The translations under genes and the position numbers were made by a program. Source: an uncultured Bacteroidales bacterium (lineage in GTDB: Bacteria > Bacteroidota > Bacteroidia > Bacteroidales > Muribaculaceae). Taken from it: a DNA stretch of 43,801 nt. Every line of letters begins with the position of its first letter. Positions within the stretch are counted from its first letter, which is position 1. The notes under the pieces were generated by a model that did not search any database, was not told the DNA's origin, and saw only the letters and a program-made list of their open reading frames with translations. Positions 27,044-35,375 of this stretch are shown here, piece by piece. Location: assembly GCA_947573135.1 (NCBI GenBank), contig CANPDU010000028.1, forward strand, positions 1 to 43,801, given 5' to 3'.

Positions 27044-27514
27044 ATGAGCGAAGTAGAACTGGTTTTAGTCAATGATACAGACAAGTGTACTATTTACACT
27101 ATTCAGTTCTCGGAAGAATCCGAGAGTGAATATGAGCGTTTTTATTCCAAATTCATTGAAGATGCTCAATTGAATAAGGACTTATTGCGCATCGTTCAAA
27201 TTTTAGATAAGATTGCCGATGAAGGAGCGCTGGAACGCTTCTTCCGCCCCGAAGGCAAAATGCGGGATTCTGTAGTAGCTCTCCCTGTGCTTCGATCAAA
27301 ACTCCGCCTGTATTGTCTACGTCTCTCCGACCGGATACTTGTTCTCGGTAATGGAGGAGTCAAAAACTCACGAACATACGAAGAAGACGATTCTTTGCGT
27401 GGATATGTCATGACATTACAGAAATTTGAAGAATTGTTAAAAGAGGGGCAACGCGACGGGAGCGTAACTATAACATCCAAAACAATCGAAACCAACAAAA
27501 CTTTTAAGCTATGA
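27044..27514 (+). CDS. HigB/Gp49-like toxin (RelE superfamily), probable
   Basis: The 156-residue protein lies directly upstream of and overlaps a Cro/XRE-type antitoxin gene (ATGA junction), the toxin-first order of HigBA loci. The segment RFFRPEGKMRDSVVALPV followed by SKLRLYCLRLSDRILVLGN resembles the core of HigB/Gp49-type RelE-superfamily toxins: basic residues on a beta-sheet, then a final strand. If so, it would cleave mRNA on the ribosome and halt growth until the antitoxin is restored. The N-terminal 40 residues are acidic and unusual for the family. The assignment rests mainly on context and the central motif. AT-rich codon use unlike the flanking operons suggests acquisition. Confidence 0.65.
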   Translation: MSEVELVLVNDTDKCTIYTIQFSEESESEYERFYSKFIEDAQLNKDLLRIVQILDKIADEGALERFFRPEGKMRDSVVALPVLRSKLRLYCLRLSDRILVLGNGGVKNSRTYEEDDSLRGYVMTLQKFEELLKEGQRDGSVTITSKTIETNKTFKL

Positions 27515-27774
27515 AAGATATAAGAAACAGATACCGGGAAATGGTTGGTCAGGTACCTCCTGAAATAAAGGAAGAGATTAACCTGTCTTTCGCAATATCC
27601 AATAAAATCGATGCTCTTATGCAAGAGCGCGGACTTTCAAAGAAGCAGTTTGCCGAACAATTAGGAAAACGTCCGAGCGAGATAACGAGATGGCTTAGCG
27701 GACAGCATAATTTCACAGTTTCCACACTTGCCATGCTGTCGGAATTTTTCGGCAAATCAATAATCTCAGTCTAA
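27511..27774 (+). CDS. HigA-like XRE-family antitoxin
   Basis: The 87-residue protein ends in a clear helix-turn-helix of the XRE type (SKKQFAEQLGKRPSEITRWL, about residues 43-62) followed by a helix and a short tail (FFGKSIISV). It overlaps the toxin gene by 4 nt, as expected for translationally coupled pairs. It should neutralise the toxin and repress the promoter through the inverted repeat at 26983-27002. A second palindrome copy (27879-27916) lies about 100 bp downstream. Confidence 0.85.
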   Translation: MKDIRNRYREMVGQVPPEIKEEINLSFAISNKIDALMQERGLSKKQFAEQLGKRPSEITRWLSGQHNFTVSTLAMLSEFFGKSIISV

Positions 27775-27878
27775 ATCATGGCCTGTCGACTGTCAAAGGA
27801 CAAATTTCTTCGACTCGAATCAGATTAGCAAAGCGATACTTATAGAAATTTGGGCTATTAAAAGCATTAATACACCAT

Positions 27879-27920
27879 ACATGCGCCCTGAACTCGGCTG
27901 AGTTCAGGGCGCATGTATAT
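27879..27920. repeat. 38-bp palindrome, copy 2
   Basis: The block 27879-27916 matches copy 1 at 26799-26836 except for one central base (CGGCTG in place of CAGCTG), and the trailing ATAT is also shared. Together the two copies frame the HigBA-like pair 1,080 bp apart. Confidence 0.9.
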
Positions 27921-27950
27921 CTGAAATATCATTCAGAAATACAACTAATA

Positions 27951-27983
27951 TTGTGATTATGTGAAATAAATGACGTATCTTTG
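27951..27983 (+). promoter_or_regulatory. Promoter of the DUF234-type ATPase with a HigA half-operator
   Basis: TATCTTTG at 27976-27983 is the -7 element; TTG at 27951-27953 is a partial -33 element. ATGTGAAAT at 27959-27967 repeats the right half of the higBA inverted repeat with the same distance to the -7 box. The left half-site is not present. Confidence 0.65.
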
Positions 27984-28035
27984 CAAATAGAAACCGCGGT
28001 TGCGGAAACGGCGGTTGTTATTATAGAGCAAGCTT

Positions 28036-29355
28036 ATGAAATTCTTTGACCGAAAAAAGGAAATCGCCACTCTGCGTAAGATTAGGAATAATGCAGAGAA
28101 TAATGCCCAGTTCACCGTCCTTACAGGACGCCTCAGGATTGGCAAGACATCTCTTGTCCTGAAAGCATACGAGGATAAGCCATTTCTCTATTTTTTTGTC
28201 GGGAGAAAAGCTGAAAGTCTGTTATGCGAGGAGTTCAGAAATGAAGTAGAGGAGAAGTTAGGTGTGAAATTAGGCGGTACGCCATCTGGATTTGCCGAGT
28301 TGTTTGATTATCTGATGCAGTTGTCAAAGCAGCAGAGTTTCACACTGTTTATCGACGAATTTCAGAATTTTGTGCGCGTAAATCCGGCCGTTTTCAGCGA
28401 TATACAGAAAATTTGGGATCTAAATCATTCCGAATCACGAATTAATCTTATTGTTTGCGGTTCAGTCTATTCGATGATGACAAAGATATTCCGTGACAAG
28501 AAGGAACCGCTCTATAACCGTCAGAACCGATTCATGACCATCCATGCGTTCAAGCCGTCGGTGCTGAAAGAGATACTCGAAGTTTATCATCCGCAATACA
28601 CAAAAGAAGATCTTCTCGCCTTATATACTTTTACCGGTGGTGTTGCAAAATATGTTGAGCTTCTGATTGATGACAAAGCCATGACACTTGACGCAATGGT
28701 CGAGAGCATGATAAGCTCGGACTCCATTTTCATCAACGAGGGACGGTCAATACTTATTGAAGAATTTGGAAAGGATTACGACATATATTTTTCCATATTG
28801 TCAGCCATAGCATCAGGCAAGACGCGTCGTAGTGAAATAGAGTCAATTATAGGGAAACCCATCGGCGGATATCTGACCCGACTCGAGGATGATTACGGAA
28901 TTATAGTAAAACAGATTCCGATAGGGGCAAAAGCCTTAAGTAAGAACGCGGTGTATATCATCAATGATAATTTTTTCACTTTCTGGTTCCGGTTTATTTT
29001 CAAGTATACACATATTCTCGAAATTGGAGGTTACAAGCAGTTACATGCTTTGATAAAAAGGGATTACCCCACATTTTCAGGAGTTATTCTTGAAAGATAT
29101 TTCAGAGAAAAGGCGATCGAGAGCGAGAAGTACACGTTAATTGGCCGATGGTGGGATCGTAAAGGCGAAAACGAAATAGATATGATTGCCGCCAATGAAT
29201 TTGAAAAGAAAGTAGAAGTCTATGAAATAAAGCGAAACCGAAAGAATATAGATTTTACTTTACTGGACGAAAAGGTGAAAACCATGCTCGCTACAGTTCA
29301 TCTTTTCAATGGCTACGATATTGAGATCAAAGGTCTTGATATGCAAGATATGTAG
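28036..29355 (+). CDS. AAA-type ATPase with C-terminal DUF234 nuclease-like domain
   Basis: The 439-residue protein belongs to the archaeal-type ATPase group found scattered in bacteria. The P-loop is GRLRIGKTS at residues 31-39 and Walker B is FIDE at 105-108 within FTLFIDEFQNF. A winged-helix-like region follows at about 255-300. The C-terminal DUF234 domain resembles PD-(D/E)xK nucleases, with D382 in ENEIDMIA and E397-x-K399 in VYEIKRNR. It is therefore a likely ATP-dependent DNA or RNA-acting enzyme, though no substrate is known for the family. A short inverted repeat (AACCGC 27992-27997, GCGGTT 28011-28016) lies in its leader. Its promoter shares operator sequence with the toxin-antitoxin pair upstream. 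Confidence 0.85.
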   Translation: MKFFDRKKEIATLRKIRNNAENNAQFTVLTGRLRIGKTSLVLKAYEDKPFLYFFVGRKAESLLCEEFRNEVEEKLGVKLGGTPSGFAELFDYLMQLSKQQSFTLFIDEFQNFVRVNPAVFSDIQKIWDLNHSESRINLIVCGSVYSMMTKIFRDKKEPLYNRQNRFMTIHAFKPSVLKEILEVYHPQYTKEDLLALYTFTGGVAKYVELLIDDKAMTLDAMVESMISSDSIFINEGRSILIEEFGKDYDIYFSILSAIASGKTRRSEIESIIGKPIGGYLTRLEDDYGIIVKQIPIGAKALSKNAVYIINDNFFTFWFRFIFKYTHILEIGGYKQLHALIKRDYPTFSGVILERYFREKAIESEKYTLIGRWWDRKGENEIDMIAANEFEKKVEVYEIKRNRKNIDFTLLDEKVKTMLATVHLFNGYDIEIKGLDMQDM

Positions 29356-29406
29356 ATATAAGACAAAAGCATGAATCTTGCCCGGATCCATGCTTTTGTC
29401 TTATAT
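29356..29406. terminator. Long hairpin between convergent genes
   Basis: An 18-bp perfect stem (29356-29373 with 29389-29406) encloses a 15-nt loop. It begins directly after the ATPase stop and ends 11 nt before the end of the minus-strand transporter gene. The arms carry CAAAAG/CTTTTG, giving moderate T content on either strand, so bidirectional termination is likely. Confidence 0.8.
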
Positions 29407-29417
29407 GAGCTATACTG

Positions 29418-30386
29418 TCAGAACATCTTCAGGGCCATGTCGGTGAGCCATATCCAGAGGGGACAGAAGCCGACGAAGAGGATGACGCTCAGGGTCAGCG
29501 ACGATGTGCCGGTGGCGACGTAGGTGTCGTATTCATCCGCTATAATGATGCCGGAAAAGGCAGGAGGAAGAGCTGCCGAGACGACAAGCATCTTGAGGTT
29601 GAACGGATCCATATGAACCAGCAGGCCGAGAACGAGGATAACCAGAGGCATCATGACCATCTTCATGATAGAACCGAGCACAACCTGCCAGTTGACCGAG
29701 AATTTGATAGCCGAAAGAGTGATACCGGCCGAGAACACGGCGAGCGAGGCGTTGGCCTTGGCGATAAGATCGAAGGACGGGCTCAGCCAGTCGGGCCAGC
29801 GCAGACCACAGAGCACAAGGATCACGGCCAGAATAGGAGCCCACGCGACAGGCTGCTCAAGGGCATTAATGACAGGTTTCCATGCGCTCTCCTTCTTTGT
29901 CGATCCGGGCTGCTGCTTTTCAAGGGAAGCGTTCATCAGTGACAGGCCGACAGGAATGCCGACAGCGTTGACAACAATGCCGACAATCGCAACGACAAGA
30001 GCGACAGCGGGCGTAGTGCCGAAAATAGGTTCCAGAACCGCAAAACCGAGGAAGCCGATCGTCGGCGAACCGCTGATCAGCGCCGAAACGGCCGCATCGG
30101 CACCGGTGTTCTTCTTAAAGCAATATTTGAACACAAAATAGACGAGCATGAAGCATGCCATGATGCCGAAGAGCGAGACGAGCGTCAGCTTGAGATCCTT
30201 GGCAAGATCCTCGCGGCTCGCCTGAACGATAGATACAAACAAAGCAGCCGGCAAAGCGTAGTCGAGCACGACCTTGTTGAATTTTTTAGCGTCTTCGCCC
30301 GAAAAAATCCCTTTCTTGCCCGAGATAAATCCGGCAAGCATCACAACTACGATCGGGACGATGGCGTACAGAATGACGTGAAGCAT
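29418..30386 (-). CDS. AEC-family transporter of the oxalate operon
   Basis: The 322-residue inner-membrane protein has about ten hydrophobic segments in two blocks, as in the auxin efflux carrier (AEC) family. It has an Asn/Pro-rich family region near residue 50 (NKVVLDYALPAALFVS) and the second-half motif FSAGITLSAIKFS. The ATG at 30386 is preferred to the TTG seven codons upstream. It is the last gene after frc and oxc; Escherichia coli yfdV, an AEC protein, occupies the same place after yfdW and yfdU. Uptake of oxalate or exchange with formate is therefore a reasonable inference, but AEC members carry varied acids. A hairpin lies in its 64-nt upstream gap. Confidence 0.85.
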   Translation of the reverse strand: MLHVILYAIVPIVVVMLAGFISGKKGIFSGEDAKKFNKVVLDYALPAALFVSIVQASREDLAKDLKLTLVSLFGIMACFMLVYFVFKYCFKKNTGADAAVSALISGSPTIGFLGFAVLEPIFGTTPAVALVVAIVGIVVNAVGIPVGLSLMNASLEKQQPGSTKKESAWKPVINALEQPVAWAPILAVILVLCGLRWPDWLSPSFDLIAKANASLAVFSAGITLSAIKFSVNWQVVLGSIMKMVMMPLVILVLGLLVHMDPFNLKMLVVSAALPPAFSGIIIADEYDTYVATGTSSLTLSVILFVGFCPLWIWLTDMALKMF

Positions 30387-30403
30387 AAATAAATATTTTT
30401 TAA

Positions 30404-30433
30404 GCAAGCCGGATCATTCGTGACCCGGCTTGC
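30404..30433 (-). other. Hairpin between oxc and the AEC gene
   Basis: GCAAGCCGG at 30404-30412 pairs with CCGGCTTGC at 30425-30433 around a 12-nt loop. In the minus direction it is not followed by a T run, so it is unlikely to be a full terminator. It may instead stabilise the upstream part of the mRNA or lower expression of the transporter. Confidence 0.6.
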
Positions 30434-30450
30434 GATGATGAAACGTTCGG

Positions 30451-32196
30451 TCAGACAGTATAATCGATCAGCGGCGTCGGGTTGAGATAACCGATATGGC
30501 CGCTTTCCTTGCCGGAATCGGCGGCAAGCTGAACATCGATCAGACAAGGCTTGCGTGAAGCTATAGCCTCGGTGAGTGCAGACGAAAGCTGCTGAGGAGT
30601 TGTGACATAGTAGGTCTGAGCGCCGAATGCGTCACCGAGCTTGTCGTAACGCGCATTGACATCAAGAGTCGTCGGAGCTGGAGCATCGGAGCCGGAAGGA
30701 TTGACGCCGATACCATTGTAAATGCCGCCATTGTTAAAAATCACGACCGTACACGGCAGTTTATAGCGGCAGATCGTGGCAAAATCCATGCCTGAGAAGC
30801 CGAACGCCGAGTCGCCTTCGACAGCCACGACGCTCTTGCCTGTCGCAACGGCTGCGCCGATTGCCGAGCCCATGCCCATGCCCATTATAGACCATGACGC
30901 ACAGTCGACGCGGTGACGCGGGAGCGACATGTCGACTGCGTCGCGGACGTCGTCGAGAGTGTTGGCGCCCTCGTTGATCAGAATCACGTCGGGGTTAGCT
31001 TCAATAACGGGCTTGATCGCGCCGATGGCAGTCCAGTGGTTCATCGGCGACGCAGAGGCGGCGGCTTCGATACGGGCCGCAAACTTCGCATTTTTGGTCT
31101 TGCTCTCTGCCTGCAACGACTGTAGCCACGACGGATCGGCCGACATCTTTTTACCGGCGAGACCGGCGATAATGGCGTCGAGAGAGAGTCCGAGATCGCC
31201 GACTACAGGAGCGGCTACAGGAACATTACGGTCAATCTCACGCGGCTCAACATCGAGCTGAATGAACTTAACGGCCGGATTCCACTTGCCGCGGCCGAAT
31301 GAAAGCATCCAGTTGATGCGTGCGCCGACAACAACAACGACATCGGCCTGCTCCATTATAGTGCTACGGCACGACAGAGCGCTCAGCGGACCGTTGTCGG
31401 GCATAAGCCCCTTGGCCATCGACATAGCGAGATAAGGCAACCGGGCAGTCTCGACGAGCTGACGGATCTTGTCGTCGACCTGCGCATAAGCCGCACCCTT
31501 GCCAAGCAGCAGAGCCGGACGCTTTGCCGAAGTAAGAATATCGACAGCGCGAGAGACAGCCTCGGCTGACGGAGCTACGGGTGTATATATGTCGACAGGC
31601 TCATAGAACAAAGCTTCTGCATCGGCAGCGTTCATAATTTCGGCCAGAGCCGGAGTAGTCATGTCGATATAGACACCGCCGGGGCGCCCGCTGACTGCCG
31701 CACGATATGCACGTGCGAGGGCCGAGGGTATGTCTTTAGCGTGGGAGCAACGGAAAGCGGCTTTGACGAGGGGACGGGCAGTGTTGAGCTGATCAAGCTG
31801 CTCGTAAGTACCCATATCCATGTCGACCATAGTCGGGTCGCTCGCACCGGAGATCTGAATCATCGGGTAGCAGTTGACCGTAGCGTTGGCAGTTGCGGTC
31901 AGACCGTTCATAAATCCGAGAGAGGAAACTGTAAGAAGAACCCCGGGTTTCTTAGTGAGATAGCCGTGAGTGGCGGCAGCCATGCCGGCCTGCTGCTCGA
32001 AACGGAAACCATAATAGTTTATGCCTATTTTCTGCATGGCATAAGCGGCCTCAGTGACAGGAATGCCGACGAGACCATAGACATCCATCAGTCCGAGACG
32101 TTTCAGCGACTCGGCGAGGATATACATGCCGGTAACCTGATCGGGAAAGTGAGGTTTCGACGCAGGTGCGGGTGTATTATTAGTGATAGTGGCCAT
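30451..32196 (-). CDS. oxc: Oxalyl-CoA decarboxylase
   Basis: The 581-residue thiamine-diphosphate enzyme decarboxylates oxalyl-CoA to formyl-CoA and CO2. The TPP-activating glutamate is E67 in FRFEQQAGMAAATHGY. The family-specific segment GARINWMLSFGRGKWN and a later VEGDSAFGFSGMDF with IFNNGGIYNGIGVN give the Mg-TPP site. Both are diagnostic of OXC rather than acetolactate synthase. Length is close to the roughly 568 residues of the Oxalobacter enzyme. The start at 32196 is chosen because the longer frame runs into frc; it lies 4 nt after the frc stop, so the pair is coupled. Confidence 0.95.
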   Translation of the reverse strand: MATITNNTPAPASKPHFPDQVTGMYILAESLKRLGLMDVYGLVGIPVTEAAYAMQKIGINYYGFRFEQQAGMAAATHGYLTKKPGVLLTVSSLGFMNGLTATANATVNCYPMIQISGASDPTMVDMDMGTYEQLDQLNTARPLVKAAFRCSHAKDIPSALARAYRAAVSGRPGGVYIDMTTPALAEIMNAADAEALFYEPVDIYTPVAPSAEAVSRAVDILTSAKRPALLLGKGAAYAQVDDKIRQLVETARLPYLAMSMAKGLMPDNGPLSALSCRSTIMEQADVVVVVGARINWMLSFGRGKWNPAVKFIQLDVEPREIDRNVPVAAPVVGDLGLSLDAIIAGLAGKKMSADPSWLQSLQAESKTKNAKFAARIEAAASASPMNHWTAIGAIKPVIEANPDVILINEGANTLDDVRDAVDMSLPRHRVDCASWSIMGMGMGSAIGAAVATGKSVVAVEGDSAFGFSGMDFATICRYKLPCTVVIFNNGGIYNGIGVNPSGSDAPAPTTLDVNARYDKLGDAFGAQTYYVTTPQQLSSALTEAIASRKPCLIDVQLAADSGKESGHIGYLNPTPLIDYTV

Positions 32197-32200
32197 AGCG

Positions 32201-33514
32201 TTACTGTTTAGCAGGTTGAGCGAGAGGGGCTGTAGTGCCGTTGGCAGCGAACTGAGCCTGCTGTTCGGCTGTGTAGCCAAGCGCTGTAAGGACTTCAGCG
32301 GTGTTTCCGCCGAGAGAAGGACAGGGACCGTAAGTAGGCTGATAGGAACTCATCGTGAAGGGACAGCCGACGGTGACAAATGTGCCGATCTTGCCGCCCT
32401 GATCAATCTTGACGAGCGTGTTGCCGTCGTAAAGGCTCTCGTCGGTCATCATTTCTTTTGTAGAAAGAACAGGGCCGACAGGCACACCGGCCTTGCTAAG
32501 CAGCTCGGTGACTTCATATTTTGTCTTGTCGGCAGTCCATGCGCCGATACGCTGAATGATCTCAGCTTTATGACGGTCGCGGGCATCAGCGGTATTGAAA
32601 TCGGGATTGGTCAGCCAGTCTTCGAAACCGAAGGCCTTGCATGCGAGTTCAAAGTCTTTGGCACCGCGCTGAAGGATAACATAGACATAATTGTTTGCGT
32701 CGAGAGCCGAGTCGAGACCGCCCGCCGGTTTACATTTATAAGTCCAGCCGAGCACACCGCTGCCCTCCGTATTGCCGGAACGCGGAACACAGTCTCCGAA
32801 CTTTCCGTCGGGGTACTGCGGGAACTGGGTAAGATAACCGATGCGGTCGAGAGTCAGCTGGTCGCGTGTCTTGATACGGCAAAGGTTCAAACAAGCATTG
32901 TGCATCGACTGATAGACGTAACAGCCCTCACCTGTGCGGTTACGCTGCTGCAGCGCGGCGAGCAGACCGATAAGGAGGTGCATGCCGGTGTTGGAGTCTC
33001 CGAGAGCCGCACCCGACTGAGTAGGGATATTATCGTCGCCGCTGAACCATCCTGTGGTCGATGCAGCTGCAGCCGTAACCTGAGCTATAGGCTCGTAGGC
33101 CTTGAGATCCTTATATCTCGAAGATACAGGGAATCCTTTGATCGTACCGTAGATACACTTAGGATTAAGCTGATGGACGGCCTCCCAGCTGAAACCAAGT
33201 TTGTCCATGGCGCCGGGATGAAGGTTTTCGACAAATATATCGCATTCCTTGATCAGCTTTGTAAGGATTTCCTTGCCGTCGGGAGTTTTTGCGTCAAGAG
33301 CGAGAGATTTCTTGTCGCTGTTAAGCTGTAAGAAATAATAACTCGGTTCGTGAGGATCAAACTGCAGTTCACCACGAGTCGCGTCACCGACTCCGGGGCG
33401 TTCGATTTTAACGACTTCGGCACCAAGCCAAGCCAACATCTGTGTACATGAGGGTCCGGACTGAACCTCGGTGAAATCCACCACTTTAATACCTTGTAGA
33501 GGAGCTGTGTTCAT
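32201..33514 (-). CDS. frc: Formyl-CoA:oxalate CoA-transferase
   Basis: The 437-residue class III CoA-transferase moves CoA from formyl-CoA to oxalate, giving the oxalyl-CoA used by Oxc. The N-terminal GIKVVDFTEVQSGPSCTQML is the family opening, and the catalytic aspartate is D173 in ALGDSNTGMHLLIG, equivalent to Asp169 of the Oxalobacter enzyme. The ATG at 33514 is preferred over the TTG-type frame start seven codons upstream. It is the first gene of the minus-strand operon frc-oxc-AEC. No clear -7 element was found upstream of it, and divergent purH starts about 265 bp away. Confidence 0.94.
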   Translation of the reverse strand: MNTAPLQGIKVVDFTEVQSGPSCTQMLAWLGAEVVKIERPGVGDATRGELQFDPHEPSYYFLQLNSDKKSLALDAKTPDGKEILTKLIKECDIFVENLHPGAMDKLGFSWEAVHQLNPKCIYGTIKGFPVSSRYKDLKAYEPIAQVTAAAASTTGWFSGDDNIPTQSGAALGDSNTGMHLLIGLLAALQQRNRTGEGCYVYQSMHNACLNLCRIKTRDQLTLDRIGYLTQFPQYPDGKFGDCVPRSGNTEGSGVLGWTYKCKPAGGLDSALDANNYVYVILQRGAKDFELACKAFGFEDWLTNPDFNTADARDRHKAEIIQRIGAWTADKTKYEVTELLSKAGVPVGPVLSTKEMMTDESLYDGNTLVKIDQGGKIGTFVTVGCPFTMSSYQPTYGPCPSLGGNTAEVLTALGYTAEQQAQFAANGTTAPLAQPAKQ

Positions 33515-33741
33515 AATCGTAAAATTTTTTATCATCTTATTAATATTAGATAGAACACCGATCTAAAGCAAAATGTTAACCGCATGCCGAAATTTCACAA
33601 GATATTTTTAGCCTCAAAAAAATCGCCGACCGAAGTCATGAAAAAGAGAAAGGCCTGAATGCTACGGCTAAAAACAGCGAAAAAAATCTTAGAAAACGTT
33701 TTTTATTGACGGCAGAGAAGCCATAAGCGGAGAATAATTAG

Positions 33742-33749
33742 TAAATTTG
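33742..33749 (+). promoter_or_regulatory. -7 element for purH
   Basis: TAAATTTG matches TAnnTTTG. The leader to the purH ATG would be about 25 nt. No convincing -33 element is seen at the standard spacing. Confidence 0.55.
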
Positions 33750-33778
33750 CACTTCAAAACGTCAATCCAACTTCAATT

Positions 33779-35317
33779 ATGTCAGAAATCAAACCGATTC
33801 GCACCGCTCTGGTATCAGTTTACCATAAAGACGGTCTTGATGAAATTCTTCGTAAATTACACGCCGACGGCGTAAAATTTCTTTCAACCGGGGGCACCCG
33901 CGCCTTTATCGAGTCACTCGGCATGCCATGTGAGGCCGTCGAAGACCTCACCGGTTATCCCTCGATACTCGGCGGACGCGTAAAGACACTTCATCCTAAA
34001 GTTTTCGGCGGAATTCTGACTCGCCGCGACAATGAAGGCGACCGCGAACAGATCGCTCAATATGAAATTCCGGCCATCGATCTTGTGATCGTCGATCTCT
34101 ATCCGTTTGAAGCTACAGTTGCTTCGGGCGCTCCTCTCGAAGATATAATTGAAAAAATCGACATCGGCGGCATCTCACTTATCCGCGCCGCAGCCAAAAA
34201 CTATAAAGATGTGGTGATCGTAGCTTCGAAACAGCAGTATCCCATCCTTGCCGGAATGCTCGACGCTCACGGCGCCACCTCAACTTCCGAGGAACGTCTG
34301 CTGTTGGCTAAAGAGGCATTCGGAGTATCATCCCACTACGACAGCGCGATCTTCAACTATTTCGACAAGACAGCCTGCGCCCCCGCCGCTCCGTCGGGAC
34401 TGCGCCTGGCGATCGACGGCTCGAAGCCTATGCGCTACGGCGAGAACCCCCATCAGGAAGGTTTCTTCTTCGGTGATTTCGCTGCAATGTTCGACCAGCT
34501 CCACGGCAAAGACATCTCCTATAACAATCTTCTCGACATCGACGCCGCTGTGTCGCTGATCGAAGAATTCGAGGACACAACAGTCGCCGTTCTCAAACAT
34601 AACAACGCCTGCGGCCTCGCATCGCGCGGCACCCTTCTCGACGCATGGCGCGACGCGCTTGCCGGCGATCCGGTGTCGGCCTTCGGAGGCGTGATCATTA
34701 CCAACCGCGAAGTCGATGCTGCCACAGCCGAAGAGATCAACAAGATCTTCTTTGAGGTGATCATAGCTCCCGGCTACAGCGACGATGCACTCGCAATACT
34801 CGAGCAAAAGAAGAACCGCATCATCCTCGTGCAGAAAGAGGGTCTCAAATCCACCCACTCCGTACGCACTATACTCAACGGCGCTCTGATGCAGCAGCGC
34901 GACACCAAGATCGAAACGCCTGAAGATCTCAAGCTCGTGTCAGACGACAAACTGACCGACGAACAGATCGCCGACATGCTCTTCGCCAATAAAATCGTAA
35001 AACACTCAAAGAGCAACGCCATCGTGCTCGCCCACAACCGTATGCTGCTCGGCAGCGGTGTCGGCCAGACATCGCGTGTCGATGCACTGCGCCACGCCAT
35101 CGACAAGGCTAAATCGTTCGACCTCGACCTCAGCGGCTCTACAATGGCCTCTGACGCATTCTTCCCCTTCGCCGACTGCGTGGAGATAGCCCACAACGCC
35201 GGCGTTACATCTGTCATCCAGCCCGGCGGCTCAATCCGAGACACAGACTCTGTCGATTACTGCAAGGCCAACGGCATTACGATGGTCATGACCGGCTTCC
35301 GCCACTTCAAGCACTGA
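33779..35317 (+). CDS. purH: Bifunctional IMP cyclohydrolase/AICAR formyltransferase
   Basis: The 512-residue enzyme catalyses the last two steps of IMP synthesis. The N-terminal cyclohydrolase domain (about 1-200) opens with ALVSVYHKDGL and contains STGGT and GGRVKTLHPKVFGGIL. The formyltransferase domain carries MRYGENPHQEG and the KHNNACG motif with the catalytic Lys-His, then SDAFFPFADCVE and IQPGGSIRD near the end. Domain order and length are those of normal PurH. It is separated from mreB by about 58 nt, so read-through into the shape cluster is possible. Confidence 0.97.
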   Translation: MSEIKPIRTALVSVYHKDGLDEILRKLHADGVKFLSTGGTRAFIESLGMPCEAVEDLTGYPSILGGRVKTLHPKVFGGILTRRDNEGDREQIAQYEIPAIDLVIVDLYPFEATVASGAPLEDIIEKIDIGGISLIRAAAKNYKDVVIVASKQQYPILAGMLDAHGATSTSEERLLLAKEAFGVSSHYDSAIFNYFDKTACAPAAPSGLRLAIDGSKPMRYGENPHQEGFFFGDFAAMFDQLHGKDISYNNLLDIDAAVSLIEEFEDTTVAVLKHNNACGLASRGTLLDAWRDALAGDPVSAFGGVIITNREVDAATAEEINKIFFEVIIAPGYSDDALAILEQKKNRIILVQKEGLKSTHSVRTILNGALMQQRDTKIETPEDLKLVSDDKLTDEQIADMLFANKIVKHSKSNAIVLAHNRMLLGSGVGQTSRVDALRHAIDKAKSFDLDLSGSTMASDAFFPFADCVEIAHNAGVTSVIQPGGSIRDTDSVDYCKANGITMVMTGFRHFKH

Positions 35318-35375
35318 TCGGTCGGGGTCTCATAATATATTTACTCCTAAACATCTCTCATCCCAACTGACACAA

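Noticed and set aside
26799-27916. CRISPR-like repeat pair
   Set aside because: There are only two copies 1,080 bp apart with genes between them, and no spacer series or cas genes.
32183-33331. A 382-codon open frame on the plus strand antisense to frc
   Set aside because: It overlaps the well-supported frc gene completely, has no family features, and long antisense frames are common opposite GC-biased codons.
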